Assembly: GCA_946885545.1 (NCBI GenBank)
Contig: CAMPGP010000104.1
Location: 1-7,278 of the forward strand
DNA: 7,278 nucleotides
Direction: 5' to 3'
Origin: an uncultured Altererythrobacter sp.
Lineage (GTDB): Bacteria; Pseudomonadota; Alphaproteobacteria; Sphingomonadales; Sphingomonadaceae
The position numbers and the translations under genes are program-made. Shown here one piece after another: positions 1-6,107 of this stretch. The notes beneath the pieces are model-generated. The model worked only from the letters and a program-made list of their open reading frames with translations, was not told the DNA's origin and did no database searches. Position 1 is the stretch's first letter, and each line of letters begins with the position of its first letter.

Positions 1-937
1 GCGCCCCCGCCGGACCCGCCCCCTCCGGTCCGAGCCACAGCACGCAGTCGGCTCGCGCCACCTGCGCTTGTGCACGCGCAATGCCGATCGCTTCGATCTC
101 ATCCGCATCCCCGTTCTGGCGCAATCCCGCCGTATCGACGATGGTAAAGGGAATGCCCGCTATTGCCACCGAGCGCTCAAGCACGTCGCGCGTAGTGCCT
201 GCGATGGGTGATGTAATTGCTGCCTCATTCTCCAGCAACGCGTTGAAAAGGGTTGATTTCCCTACATTTGGCGGCCCGGCGAGCACAATCCGGTACCCTT
301 CCCGCAAGATCGTTGCTCGTGGGCGTTCAAGCCACGCCTGAAGCTCACGCGCCAGCGCTCCGGTCCGTTCGGAAAACGAGGCCGGCAATTCGGCGGAGTC
401 TTCCTCGTCGGAGAAATCGAGCACGCCTTCGACCTCGGCCGAGAGTGCGAGCACCGCATCGCGCCAAGCCTCGGCCTGCCGCGACAGCACCCCGCCCGCG
501 AGCGCCATCGCAGAGCGGCGCTGCAGCTCGGTTTCGGATTCGAGCAATTCCGCCAAACCCTCGGCCTCGGCGAGGTCGATACGCCCGTTCGCGAAGGCGC
601 GACGCGTGAACTCGCCCGGCGTGGCCCGGCGTAGCCCGGGTAGCTCGCCCAGCGCTCGCTCGACCGCGGCGACCACCGCCCGCCCGCCATGCAGGTGCAG
701 TTCGGCGACATCCTCGCCGGTCGCCGTTCCCGGCCCCGGCAGCCACAGCACCAGCGCACGGTCGAGCTCCGCGCCATCCGCACTGCGCAAGGTCCGCGCT
801 GTCGCCTTTCGCGCCTCGGGCAAGCCGCCGGCAAGAGCGCACAAGGCCTCGCCCGCCGCCGGTCCGCTCACCCGCACGACTGCGATACCCGCAGGCGGCG
901 CGCCGCTCGAAAGCGCGAAGATCGTCTCTGCAGCCAA
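1..937 (-). CDS. mnmE: tRNA uridine-5-carboxymethylaminomethyl(34) synthesis GTPase MnmE, 3' end outside window
   Basis: MnmE works with MnmG to install the 5-carboxymethylaminomethyl group on wobble uridine 34 of certain tRNAs, using a tetrahydrofolate one-carbon unit and GTP hydrolysis in the cytoplasm. The frame is open for 312 codons with no lesion. Residues 1 to about 117 form the folate-binding, dimerising N-terminal domain (AAETIFALSSGAPPAGIAVV near the start). The helical-domain signature NGRIDLAEAEGLAELLESET is at 118-137. The GTPase domain shows the P-loop GPPNVGKS (221-228), the switch motif GTTRD (247-251) and DTAG (268-271). The last ~120 residues, including the C-terminal Cys motif of the family, lie off the window. 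No ATG is available at the family's usual N-terminus; the TTG at 937-935 gives MAAETIFALS and starts 4 nt after the DUF6489-like stop, so the two genes are probably co-transcribed. Identification is firm; the exact start is less so. Confidence 0.95.
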   Translation of the reverse strand, partial: MAAETIFALSSGAPPAGIAVVRVSGPAAGEALCALAGGLPEARKATARTLRSADGAELDRALVLWLPGPGTATGEDVAELHLHGGRAVVAAVERALGELPGLRRATPGEFTRRAFANGRIDLAEAEGLAELLESETELQRRSAMALAGGVLSRQAEAWRDAVLALSAEVEGVLDFSDEEDSAELPASFSERTGALARELQAWLERPRATILREGYRIVLAGPPNVGKSTLFNALLENEAAITSPIAGTTRDVLERSVAIAGIPFTIVDTAGLRQNGDADEIEAIGIARAQAQVARADCVLWLGPEGAGPAGA

Positions 938-941
938 GATG

Positions 942-1211
942 TCAGGCCTTGGTGTCGTCGTCGCCCTTCGGCTTCTTCTCGTTCGCGCGCGAGGAGGCAC
1001 CCTCGACGAAGCTCTGGAACATCTTCAAGCCCATCTGCCCCACCGGCGCGAGCTGGCGCGCATAATCCTGCAGCTGGTCGGGGTTGCTGACCCCCTTCAT
1101 CGCCTTGCTCATCATGTCGACGTAGACGTCGTTGGCCTTGCCCACGTCGGGCAGGCCCATGAAGGTCCGGGCCTCTTCGGGCGTGCAATCGATCTCGATA
1201 TGGACCTTCAT
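942..1211 (-). CDS. DUF6489-type small protein upstream of mnmE
   Basis: This 89-residue protein begins MKVHIEIDCTPEEARTFMGL and ends in a charged, disordered-looking Lys/Asp tail (KKPKGDDDTKA). It resembles the DUF6489 family of sphingomonads, for which I know no function. The middle is rich in Met and Gln with helix-forming spacing (DYARQLAPVGQMGLKMFQSF), suggesting one or two amphipathic helices. No signal peptide or membrane segment is visible. An ATG 19 codons further upstream would add a Pro/Asn/Ser-rich leader, but the ATG at 1211 has a perfect GGAGG seven bases upstream and restores the conserved-looking N-terminus, so I chose it. It is the first gene of a likely operon with mnmE, four bases downstream. 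Family assignment is from memory. Confidence 0.85.
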   Translation of the reverse strand: MKVHIEIDCTPEEARTFMGLPDVGKANDVYVDMMSKAMKGVSNPDQLQDYARQLAPVGQMGLKMFQSFVEGASSRANEKKPKGDDDTKA

Positions 1212-1310
1212 CGCGTTTCCTCCGTTGGGGTCGGGAGACAAACTGGGTTTGGCATTGCCCGCACGCAAGCGTTAAGCCCGGGCATACCGCAGGGAAAGGG
1301 ACATTCGAAG
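1212..1310. promoter_or_regulatory. Divergent intergenic region (DUF6489-mnmE / dienelactone hydrolase operon)
   Basis: These 99 bases separate two divergent transcription units, so they should hold promoters for both. On the plus strand TTGGCA at 1249-1254 is followed after 17 bases by TTAAGC (1272-1277); the -35 is fair but the -10 is poor. An 8 bp palindrome GCCCGGGC lies at 1276-1283. A purine-rich stretch AGGGAAAGGG (1291-1300), with GAAG directly before the ATG, can serve as ribosome binding site for the rightward gene. I see no convincing leftward promoter by eye. That promoters exist here is inferred from layout; their exact positions are uncertain. Confidence 0.4.
1219..1223 (-). promoter_or_regulatory. 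Shine-Dalgarno of the DUF6489-type gene
   Basis: GGAGG on the minus strand, seven bases before the ATG at 1211. It decides the start of the small protein in favour of the internal ATG over the in-frame ATG at 1268. Confidence 0.8.
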
Positions 1311-2009
1311 ATGAGCGAGACCGCGACGATCGAGACACTCTCGGGCAATGACAGCTTCAGCGCTTACGTCGCCCGGCCCGAGGGGACCCCGCGCGCGGCA
1401 ATCGTGGTGATCCAGGAAATCTTCGGAGTGAACGCCGGCATCCGCCGCAAGTGCGACCGATTGGCCGAGGACGGTTATCTCGCCGTTGCGCCCGACCTGT
1501 TCTGGCGGCTCGAGCCGGGGATAGAGCTCGATCCCGACGTCGAGCCAGAATTCAAGCGCGCGCTCGATCTGATGGGGAAGTTCGACCAGGACCAGGGCAT
1601 TCGCGATATCGAAGCGACGATCCACTGGATCCGCCGCAGCGAAGGCGTCGCGAAGGTCGGCTGCGGCGGCTACTGCCTCGGCGGGCGCCTCGCCTACATG
1701 ACGGCCGCACGCACCGACATCGACGCCTCGGTCGGTTACTATGCGGTGGGCATCGACGGTCTGCTGCGCGAGAAGCACGCCATCGCGCATCCGCTGATGC
1801 TCCACATCGCGGGGGACGACGGATTCGTCGACAAGGCGACGCAGGCGGCGATGCACGAGGGGCTCGACGATCACCCCAAGGTCACGCTGCACGACTATCC
1901 CGGGCTCGATCACGGCTTTGCCACCGAATTCGGCAAACGGCGCGACGAAGCTGGCGCGACGAAAGCCGACGAGCGCACCACGGCATTCTTCGCCGATCAC
2001 CTCGGCTAG
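1311..2009 (+). CDS. Dienelactone hydrolase family protein
   Basis: A 232-residue alpha/beta hydrolase of the dienelactone hydrolase (DLH) family, the usual length for it. Classical DLH opens dienelactone to maleylacetate in chlorocatechol breakdown, but most family members act on other esters or lactones. Key residues are in place: Glu36 in VVIQEIFG, the nucleophile Cys122 in GGYCLGG, the acid Asp170 in HIAGDDGFVD, and His201 in LDHGF. Their numbering almost matches Pseudomonas DLH (36, 123, 171, 202 from memory). There is no signal peptide, so it should be cytoplasmic. The ATG at 1311 gives the expected N-terminus (MSETATIETL). It is the first gene of a three-gene operon; the next starts one base after its stop. 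No chlorocatechol genes are nearby, so the natural substrate is unknown and a gene symbol such as clcD is not justified. Confidence 0.93.
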   Translation: MSETATIETLSGNDSFSAYVARPEGTPRAAIVVIQEIFGVNAGIRRKCDRLAEDGYLAVAPDLFWRLEPGIELDPDVEPEFKRALDLMGKFDQDQGIRDIEATIHWIRRSEGVAKVGCGGYCLGGRLAYMTAARTDIDASVGYYAVGIDGLLREKHAIAHPLMLHIAGDDGFVDKATQAAMHEGLDDHPKVTLHDYPGLDHGFATEFGKRRDEAGATKADERTTAFFADHLG

Positions 2010-2010
2010 G

Positions 2011-3627
2011 ATGATAAACCGCGCGACCTGGCGCATTTCCGGCAACTTGGCCACGCGCTTCGTTGTACCTGCAACTCTGCTCGCACTGAGCGCTTTGTTC
2101 GCGCTCTTGTCCCCCTTGCGCTGGGGCCTCGCGATCACCCTGCCGCTCCTGCTCGTCGCTCTGTGGGACTTCTTCCAGCGCCGCCATACGCTGCGGCGCA
2201 ACTATCCCCTGCTCGCACGCGTGCGATGGTTGATGGAGGACCTTCGCCCCTACGCGCGCGCCTACGTGGTCGAGGGCGATCTCGAGGGCCGTCCGTTCAA
2301 CCACGACGAACGATCGCTGGTTTACGCCCGCGCCAAAGGCGAGCTCGACTCGCACCCCTTCGGCACCGAGCTCGACGTCTACTCGGACGAATACGAGTGG
2401 CTTGCGCATTCGATCGTGCCGAACGAGGCCGCTCCGGCGGATTGGCGGGTCGACGTCGGAGGGCCGCAATGCGCCCGACCCTACTCAGCATCGTTGCTCA
2501 ACATCTCGGCGATGAGCTTCGGCTCGCTGTCGGCCAGGGCGATCCTTGCGCTCAACAAGGGTGCCAAGGCCGGCGGATTCTACCACGATACCGGCGAAGG
2601 CGGCCTCTCGCGCTACCACCGCGAGCACGGGGGCGATCTCGTGTGGGAAATAGGCAGCGGCTATTTCGGCTGCCGGGACGGCGACGGCCGGTTCGATCCG
2701 GATCGTTTCGCCGCGACCGCGCAGATCGACCAGGTGAAGATGGTCGAGATCAAGCTGAGCCAGGGTGCCAAGCCGGGCCACGGCGGCATGTTGCCAGCAG
2801 CCAAGGTGAGTGCGGAGATCGCCGCCGCTCGCGGGGTGCCGCAGGGCATCGACTGCATTTCTCCCGCCGCGCATTCGACATTCTCGACCCCGATCGAGCT
2901 GCTCGAGTGGGCGGCGCAACTGCGCGATCTGTCGGGCGGCAAACCGGTGGGCGCAAAGCTCTGCGTCGGCAAACCGCACGAGGTCTTCGCCCTGGCGAAG
3001 GCGATGCGCGAAACCGGCATACGGCTCGACTACATCGTGGTGGACGGCGCCGAGGGAGGCACCGGCGCGGCGCCGGTCGAACTGTCGAACCGCGTCGGGA
3101 TGCCGCTGCGCGAAGGGCTGATCCTGGTGCGCAACGCGCTGGTCGGCTGCGGCTTGAAGGACGAAATCAGGCTGGCTGCGGCAGGCAAGGTCCATTCGGG
3201 CGCGGGGATGGCGATGAATTTCGGGCTCGGGGCGGACTGGTGCAACGCCGGGCGCGCCTTCATGTTCGCGCTCGGCTGCGTCCAGTCGATGCGCTGCCAC
3301 GAGGATACCTGTCCCACCGGCATCGCGACCCAGGATGCCACACGCCAGCGCGGACTGGTAGTGATGGACAAGGCCGAACGCGTCGTGCGCTTTCAGCGGC
3401 ACACGCTCCATGCCCTGCGCGAAATGGTCGTCGCCATGGGCCTCGACAATCCTTGGCAGATCGAACCGTGCAACATCTCCGAACGCCAGAACGCGGCGCA
3501 TTCGGACAGCATCGACAGGATCTACAACTTCCTCGAGCCGGGCGAATTGCTGGCTGACCCGGACGGAACGCAATATGCGCGCGACTGGCGCCTCGCCCGC
3601 GCCGAGACCTTCGCGAAGGCGCTGTGA
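2011..3627 (+). CDS. Membrane-anchored FMN-binding glutamate synthase family protein
   Basis: A 538-residue protein. Residues about 17-56 hold two hydrophobic stretches split by SPLRW, predicting an N-terminal hairpin membrane anchor with the rest on one side. From about 150 it is a glutamate-synthase (GltB-like) barrel: NISAMSFGSLS (164-173), HDTGEGGLS (192-200), IKLSQGAKPGHGG (247-259), VDGAEGGTGAAP (344-355), and GCVQSMRCHEDTCPTG (422-437), whose Cys423, Cys429 and Cys434 have the C-x5-C-x4-C spacing of the [3Fe-4S] cluster in glutamate synthases. The N-terminal glutamine amidotransferase domain and the C-terminal GXGXG domain of full GltB are absent, and no GltD electron-donor gene is in view. 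FMN and an iron-sulfur cluster are therefore likely, but the amino donor, electron donor and substrate are unknown. The ATG at 2011 lies one base after the hydrolase stop with only a weak AGG before it, suggesting translational coupling. Confidence 0.92.
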   Translation: MINRATWRISGNLATRFVVPATLLALSALFALLSPLRWGLAITLPLLLVALWDFFQRRHTLRRNYPLLARVRWLMEDLRPYARAYVVEGDLEGRPFNHDERSLVYARAKGELDSHPFGTELDVYSDEYEWLAHSIVPNEAAPADWRVDVGGPQCARPYSASLLNISAMSFGSLSARAILALNKGAKAGGFYHDTGEGGLSRYHREHGGDLVWEIGSGYFGCRDGDGRFDPDRFAATAQIDQVKMVEIKLSQGAKPGHGGMLPAAKVSAEIAAARGVPQGIDCISPAAHSTFSTPIELLEWAAQLRDLSGGKPVGAKLCVGKPHEVFALAKAMRETGIRLDYIVVDGAEGGTGAAPVELSNRVGMPLREGLILVRNALVGCGLKDEIRLAAAGKVHSGAGMAMNFGLGADWCNAGRAFMFALGCVQSMRCHEDTCPTGIATQDATRQRGLVVMDKAERVVRFQRHTLHALREMVVAMGLDNPWQIEPCNISERQNAAHSDSIDRIYNFLEPGELLADPDGTQYARDWRLARAETFAKAL

Positions 3628-4028
3628 CCATCAGCGAAGCCCTGGCCGCCTGGCACCGCACGATCGAGGGCGGCAGCCACCCGGAGGATCTCGCCGGAAT
3701 AATCGCCGACGATGCGGTATTCCACTCGCCCGTCGTCCACACTCCGCAGGCAGGCAAGGAAAAGGTCGTCGCCTACCTCTCGGCAGCCGGTGAAGTCTTG
3801 GGCGGAGATAGCTTCCGCTATGTTCGCGAGCTCGTCGACGCGCCGAACGTGCTGCTCGAATTCGAGACCGAGCTCGACGGGGTGCACGTAAACGGAATCG
3901 ACCTGATACGCTTCGACGAGAGCGGAAGGATCGTCGATTTCAAGGTCATGATCCGTCCGCTGAAAGCCGTGAACAAGGTATGGGAACTGATGGCTGCGCG
4001 GCTCGAACGCGGCGCGGGGGGCGGGTGA
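3624..4028 (+). CDS. NTF2/SnoaL-like family protein
   Basis: A 134-residue protein with the size and pattern of the NTF2-like cone fold: an N-terminal helix (SEALAAWHRTIEGG), a DDAVFHSPVV strand pair (residues 29-38), then alternating strands ending in GIDLIRFDESGRIVDFKVMI (91-110) and a C-terminal helix. Members bind small hydrophobic ligands or act as isomerases, cyclases or decarboxylases; nothing here fixes a reaction. His34 and His39 face the region that usually lines the pocket, which is inference. The start is GTG at 3624, overlapping the preceding TGA in a GTGA arrangement, with GAAGG four bases upstream, so translation is coupled to the glutamate-synthase-like gene. It is the last gene of the operon. 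The tail ends in a Gly-rich stretch, and the stop is one base from the stop of the opposing cytochrome gene. Confidence 0.85.
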   Translation: MTISEALAAWHRTIEGGSHPEDLAGIIADDAVFHSPVVHTPQAGKEKVVAYLSAAGEVLGGDSFRYVRELVDAPNVLLEFETELDGVHVNGIDLIRFDESGRIVDFKVMIRPLKAVNKVWELMAARLERGAGGG

Positions 4029-4029
4029 C

Positions 4030-4440
4030 CTACCGCTTCGACTCGCGCACAAGATATTCGATCAGCGCCGCCCGCTCCGCAGGGTCCGCGATGCCGAAGA
4101 AACCCATGGCGTTGTCGGGCACCTCGCGCTGCGGATCGGCAAGGAAGGCATCGAGCCGTTCGCGCGTCCAGCGCGGGTTGCTCGCGGCGTAGCGCTCGAG
4201 CGCGAACGAGTAGTCGTAACCGTCGAGCCCGGCGACGGGCCGTCCGACGATTCCCGCAAGGTGCGGTCCGTCGGCGCCATCGTCGCCTTCCGTCAGCGCG
4301 TGGCACGCATAGCATTTCTGGTACGCGCGTTCGCCCGTCGAAAGCCCGCCTCCGGCTGGGTCGCCCCTGGAGAGCGCCGCCACGCTGCACGCGGATGCAA
4401 GCGACACCGCGAGCAACGGGAGCACGCGCAGCGCCGTCAC
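4030..4440 (-). CDS. Exported class I c-type cytochrome (possible lipoprotein)
   Basis: A 136-residue protein with one haem c site, CYACH (43-47), and the downstream GPHLAGIVGR (58-67) typical of mitochondrial-type class I cytochromes. Met112 in DNAMGFFG is the likely sixth haem ligand. A hydrophobic N-terminus (residues 2-17) ends in ASAC; this loosely fits a lipobox with Cys18 as the lipidated residue, though ordinary signal peptidase cleavage is also possible. Either way it should act in the periplasm as a one-electron carrier. The start is GTG (4440-4438), overlapping the TGA of the propeller gene in a GTGA arrangement, with no strong Shine-Dalgarno of its own, so translation probably depends on the upstream gene. 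Its redox partner is unknown; the coupled propeller protein is the obvious candidate. The stop is TAG at 4032-4030. Confidence 0.92.
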   Translation of the reverse strand: MTALRVLPLLAVSLASACSVAALSRGDPAGGGLSTGERAYQKCYACHALTEGDDGADGPHLAGIVGRPVAGLDGYDYSFALERYAASNPRWTRERLDAFLADPQREVPDNAMGFFGIADPAERAALIEYLVRESKR

Positions 4441-5444
4441 TCGGCGACCGTCACCAGCATCAGGCGGTCGGTGCCCGATTCGGGCAGGTAGACCTCGTTC
4501 CCCCGGCCCAGGATCTGGCGCACGTTGGCCGAGGGTCCGCTGCCGGGAATTGCCTCGAACTCTTCGGTTTCCGGATCGAACACCAGTGTCGCGTTGCTGG
4601 TGAAATCGGTCACCCAGACCCAGTCGCGCTCGTCAACGTAGACGGCGTAGGTCTTGGGACCCTCGCCGGGGAGCGGCCAGCTCTCCCACGCGCTGTCGGT
4701 CGGGTCGTATCGGTAGAGCTTGCCGCTGTTCCACCCACTGACCCACAGCTTGCCCTTGGAGTCGGACCATACACGGCGCAGGCCTGCGCCTTCGTCCGGC
4801 GGATCGATCATCGTCACTTCACCGGTCGCACGGTCGATCCTGCCCAGATGGCTGCCCGCGAGCGAGGAATAGTAGACCTCTCCGTCCGGCGTGGCGTCGA
4901 TGCCGTAGGGGCCGCGGCCTTCGGGGTCGTCGTAGACGGTCACTTTTCCCGTGTCGGCGTCGACCTTGCCGTAGATGCCGTTCTGGCCGGTGAACCAGTG
5001 CACCCCGTCGCCATCGAAGGCGCCGGTGTTGAGGTTGGTGTAGCCCGTCTCTTCGGGCAGTTTCCACACGTCGATCGTGCCAGAAACGGGATCGTAGCGG
5101 ACGATCGCGTTCTGGCCGCCGTCGGTGATCCAGGCCTTTCCGTCGGGTCCCTGCACCACGCCGTGCGGTGCGGAGCCTTCACCGAGCGGGATCTGGGTCA
5201 CCTCGCCCGTCGCTATATCGATCACGCCCAGCGCGCCCTGGCGCTGCGCAGTGTACCATATCTTTCCTTCCGGCCCCGGCGCGGCATCGTGCGGCCGCGA
5301 ACCCTCGGGCAATTGGAAGATACGGGTCTCGAACCGCGAGGATTCGACGACAGGTTCCGTGGATACCGGATCCTGTGCGGATAGCGTCGGCGCCGAAGCG
5401 AACCCGGCTGCGGTGAGCAAAAGCGCGAGGGACAGGCGGATCAT
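4437..5444 (-). CDS. Exported virginiamycin B lyase-like seven-bladed beta-propeller
   Basis: A 335-residue protein. Residues 1-23 are a signal peptide (hydrophobic core SLALLLTAAGFA, probable cleavage after LSA). The mature part has about seven repeats of some 40 residues with the pattern PxG-x5-PDGxxWxT-x10-GxIDxxTGxVT, for example at 51-87, 93-130, 136-174, 178-216, 220-259, 264-300 and a last partial one joined to the N-terminal strand. That is the fold of the Vgb/streptogramin lyase family. True Vgb cleaves streptogramin B using histidines and glutamates in its C-terminal half; here the only histidines are 52, 94, 149 and 199, and the blade ends read WYTAQ, WITDG, WFTGQ and so on where I would expect WFTE-type ends. 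So I do not call it a resistance enzyme. The ATG at 5444 is preceded by AGGGAG with six bases of spacing. It is translationally coupled to the cytochrome c gene. Confidence 0.9.
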   Translation of the reverse strand: MIRLSLALLLTAAGFASAPTLSAQDPVSTEPVVESSRFETRIFQLPEGSRPHDAAPGPEGKIWYTAQRQGALGVIDIATGEVTQIPLGEGSAPHGVVQGPDGKAWITDGGQNAIVRYDPVSGTIDVWKLPEETGYTNLNTGAFDGDGVHWFTGQNGIYGKVDADTGKVTVYDDPEGRGPYGIDATPDGEVYYSSLAGSHLGRIDRATGEVTMIDPPDEGAGLRRVWSDSKGKLWVSGWNSGKLYRYDPTDSAWESWPLPGEGPKTYAVYVDERDWVWVTDFTSNATLVFDPETEEFEAIPGSGPSANVRQILGRGNEVYLPESGTDRLMLVTVAE

Positions 5445-5524
5445 CGGCGACTCCCTGGAAACGACTCGGGGGTTCGAGCCTAGACCAGTGCCGCCCGTGT
5501 TCCAAACGCGGGGGCGTCGCCGAT
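5443..5524 (-). promoter_or_regulatory. Inverted repeat able to mask the propeller gene's ribosome binding site
   Basis: Read on the minus strand, ATCGGCGAC (5524-5516), right after the BLUF stop, is the exact complement of GTCGCCGAT (5451-5443), which spans the spacer and the first two bases of the propeller ATG. Past one G/A mismatch, CCC (5514-5512) can pair with GGG (5455-5453) of the Shine-Dalgarno. A read-through transcript from BLUF could thus hide the start site, while one starting inside the 56-base loop would lack the upstream arm. The pairing is seen in the sequence; a regulatory role is inference, and chance pairing in GC-rich DNA is possible. Confidence 0.35.
5477..5505 (-). promoter_or_regulatory. 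Candidate sigma-70-type promoter for the propeller-cytochrome pair
   Basis: On the minus strand TTGGAA (5505-5500) and TAGGCT (5482-5477) are separated by exactly 17 bases, giving four of six and three of six matches to the consensus. Transcription would begin near 5470, about 25 bases before the ATG at 5444, and inside the loop of the inverted repeat. By-eye match only. Confidence 0.3.
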
Positions 5525-5525
5525 C

Positions 5526-5924
5526 TCAGGCTGCCGCGCGCCGGGTCTCGAGGAAATTCGAGACCTGTCCGGCAACCGCGCCGGAGACGCGCGCCGTGCG
5601 AAGGATCCGGAAGACCTCGTCGGCGCCGGTCTCGCTCGGATCGATGCGCTTCATCCGCCAGTCGGGGAAACAGCGAGCGGCGATCGGACCACGCGCGAGC
5701 ACCAAGAGATCGCGGTGCCGAGGATCGCACCGCAGCACGCGGAGGAGCTCGTCGAGTTTTGCCGGCGGGCCTTCGATCAGCTGCAGAAAGCGGTCCTGCG
5801 AAAAGACCAGGAAGCCGGTAATGTCACGCGACGGATTGTTGCGGGCGGACACCTCGATGATGCGGAATACTTCCGAGGAATCGAGATCGGACGCGGCAAT
5901 GCTGGAGTAGACGAGCTGTTCCAT
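5526..5924 (-). CDS. Short BLUF-domain blue-light sensor
   Basis: A 132-residue protein made almost entirely of one BLUF domain, which binds FAD and senses blue light by rearranging a hydrogen-bond network around the flavin. All residues of that network are present with the spacing of AppA (Tyr21, Asn45, Gln63, Trp104, Met106, from memory): Tyr6 in LVYSS, Asn30 in SARNN, Gln48 in FLQLIEG, Trp89 and Met91 in FPDWRMK. SRDITGFLVF (32-41) is the usual core. About 35 residues follow, enough for the two capping helices but not for an output domain such as EAL, so signalling would be through a partner protein, as in PixD or BlrB. No partner is evident next door. The ATG at 5924 is chosen over an in-frame ATG at 5987 because it has AAGGAG six bases upstream and gives the standard BLUF N-terminus. 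Likely cytoplasmic. Confidence 0.93.
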   Translation of the reverse strand: MEQLVYSSIAASDLDSSEVFRIIEVSARNNPSRDITGFLVFSQDRFLQLIEGPPAKLDELLRVLRCDPRHRDLLVLARGPIAARCFPDWRMKRIDPSETGADEVFRILRTARVSGAVAGQVSNFLETRRAAA

Positions 5925-5930
5925 TGGGGT

Positions 5931-5936
5931 CTCCTT
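5931..5936 (-). promoter_or_regulatory. Shine-Dalgarno of the BLUF gene
   Basis: AAGGAG on the minus strand, six bases before the ATG at 5924. It fixes the BLUF start and argues against the 21-codon longer reading from 5987. Confidence 0.8.
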
Positions 5937-5958
5937 GGCTGCCCCGCCTAACGGCGAA

Positions 5959-5987
5959 TTGCTCACGGGTGGTAAATGCCGGAGCAA
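5959..5987. repeat. Inverted repeat upstream of the BLUF gene
   Basis: TTGCTC (5959-5964) and GAGCAA (5982-5987) are perfect 6 bp inverted arms 17 bases apart, lying 35 bases upstream of the BLUF ATG. This could be a dimeric regulator site or a weak hairpin; the long loop and lack of a T-run argue against a terminator. The surrounding gap (5937-6023) holds no gene and no promoter I would defend. Confidence 0.25.
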
Positions 5988-6023
5988 CCATTTCGTCAGT
6001 TTTCCCGCAAGTTAGCCTGATAC

Positions 6024-6107
6024 CTACGCCAGGTGTGCAGCAACGAAGTCGGCTCGATCAGCTACCGGCGCGCGCGGCAGGTCTATCGGCGCATATCCAT
6101 AATCTCG
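6024..6107 (-). pseudogene. Detached C-terminal tail of the AAA_28-type ATPase gene
   Basis: In the same frame as the ATPase, immediately after the TAG at 6110-6108, 27 sense codons follow to a second TAG (6026-6024). They begin RDYGYAPIDLP and end DFVAAHLA. This fits the expected end of the family, which in my recollection reads like AAYxxxGYxxxxLPxxxVxxRxxFV. Together with the open part it would make a normal 173-residue protein if the first TAG were TAC or TAT. No start codon with a ribosome binding site is visible for separate translation. Confidence 0.7.

Noticed and set aside
606..1310. A long rightward reading frame runs in phase into the dienelactone hydrolase gene, suggesting a 467-residue fusion.
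   Set aside because: Its first 235 codons lie antisense to mnmE and the DUF6489-type gene, are Arg/Pro-rich without motifs, and the hydrolase has its own ATG and ribosome binding site at 1311.
1311..2009. Naming the hydrolase clcD or tcbE for chlorocatechol degradation.
   Set aside because: No other catechol-pathway gene is present, and the family is broad in substrate.
1272..2201. A 309-codon leftward open frame opposite the dienelactone hydrolase gene.
   Set aside because: The sense frame has the full catalytic set of the family; the antisense frame shows only composition bias.
2485..3573. A 362-codon leftward open frame opposite the glutamate-synthase-like gene.
   Set aside because: It has no recognisable motif, and the sense strand carries a complete protein with FMN and cluster motifs. 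Long antisense frames are expected in GC-rich DNA.
4395..5384. A 329-codon rightward open frame opposite the propeller gene.
   Set aside because: It mirrors the repeats of the beta-propeller, has no family features of its own, and overlaps two well-supported leftward genes.
4437..5444. Calling the propeller a virginiamycin B lyase, an antibiotic resistance gene (vgb).
   Set aside because: The fold matches, but there is no histidine in the C-terminal 40 percent where the catalytic ones should be, and the gene is coupled to a cytochrome c.
5465..5482. GGTTCGAGCC resembles a tRNA T-loop.
   Set aside because: The flanks do not form a five-base T-stem, and no acceptor, anticodon or D-arm can be built around it.
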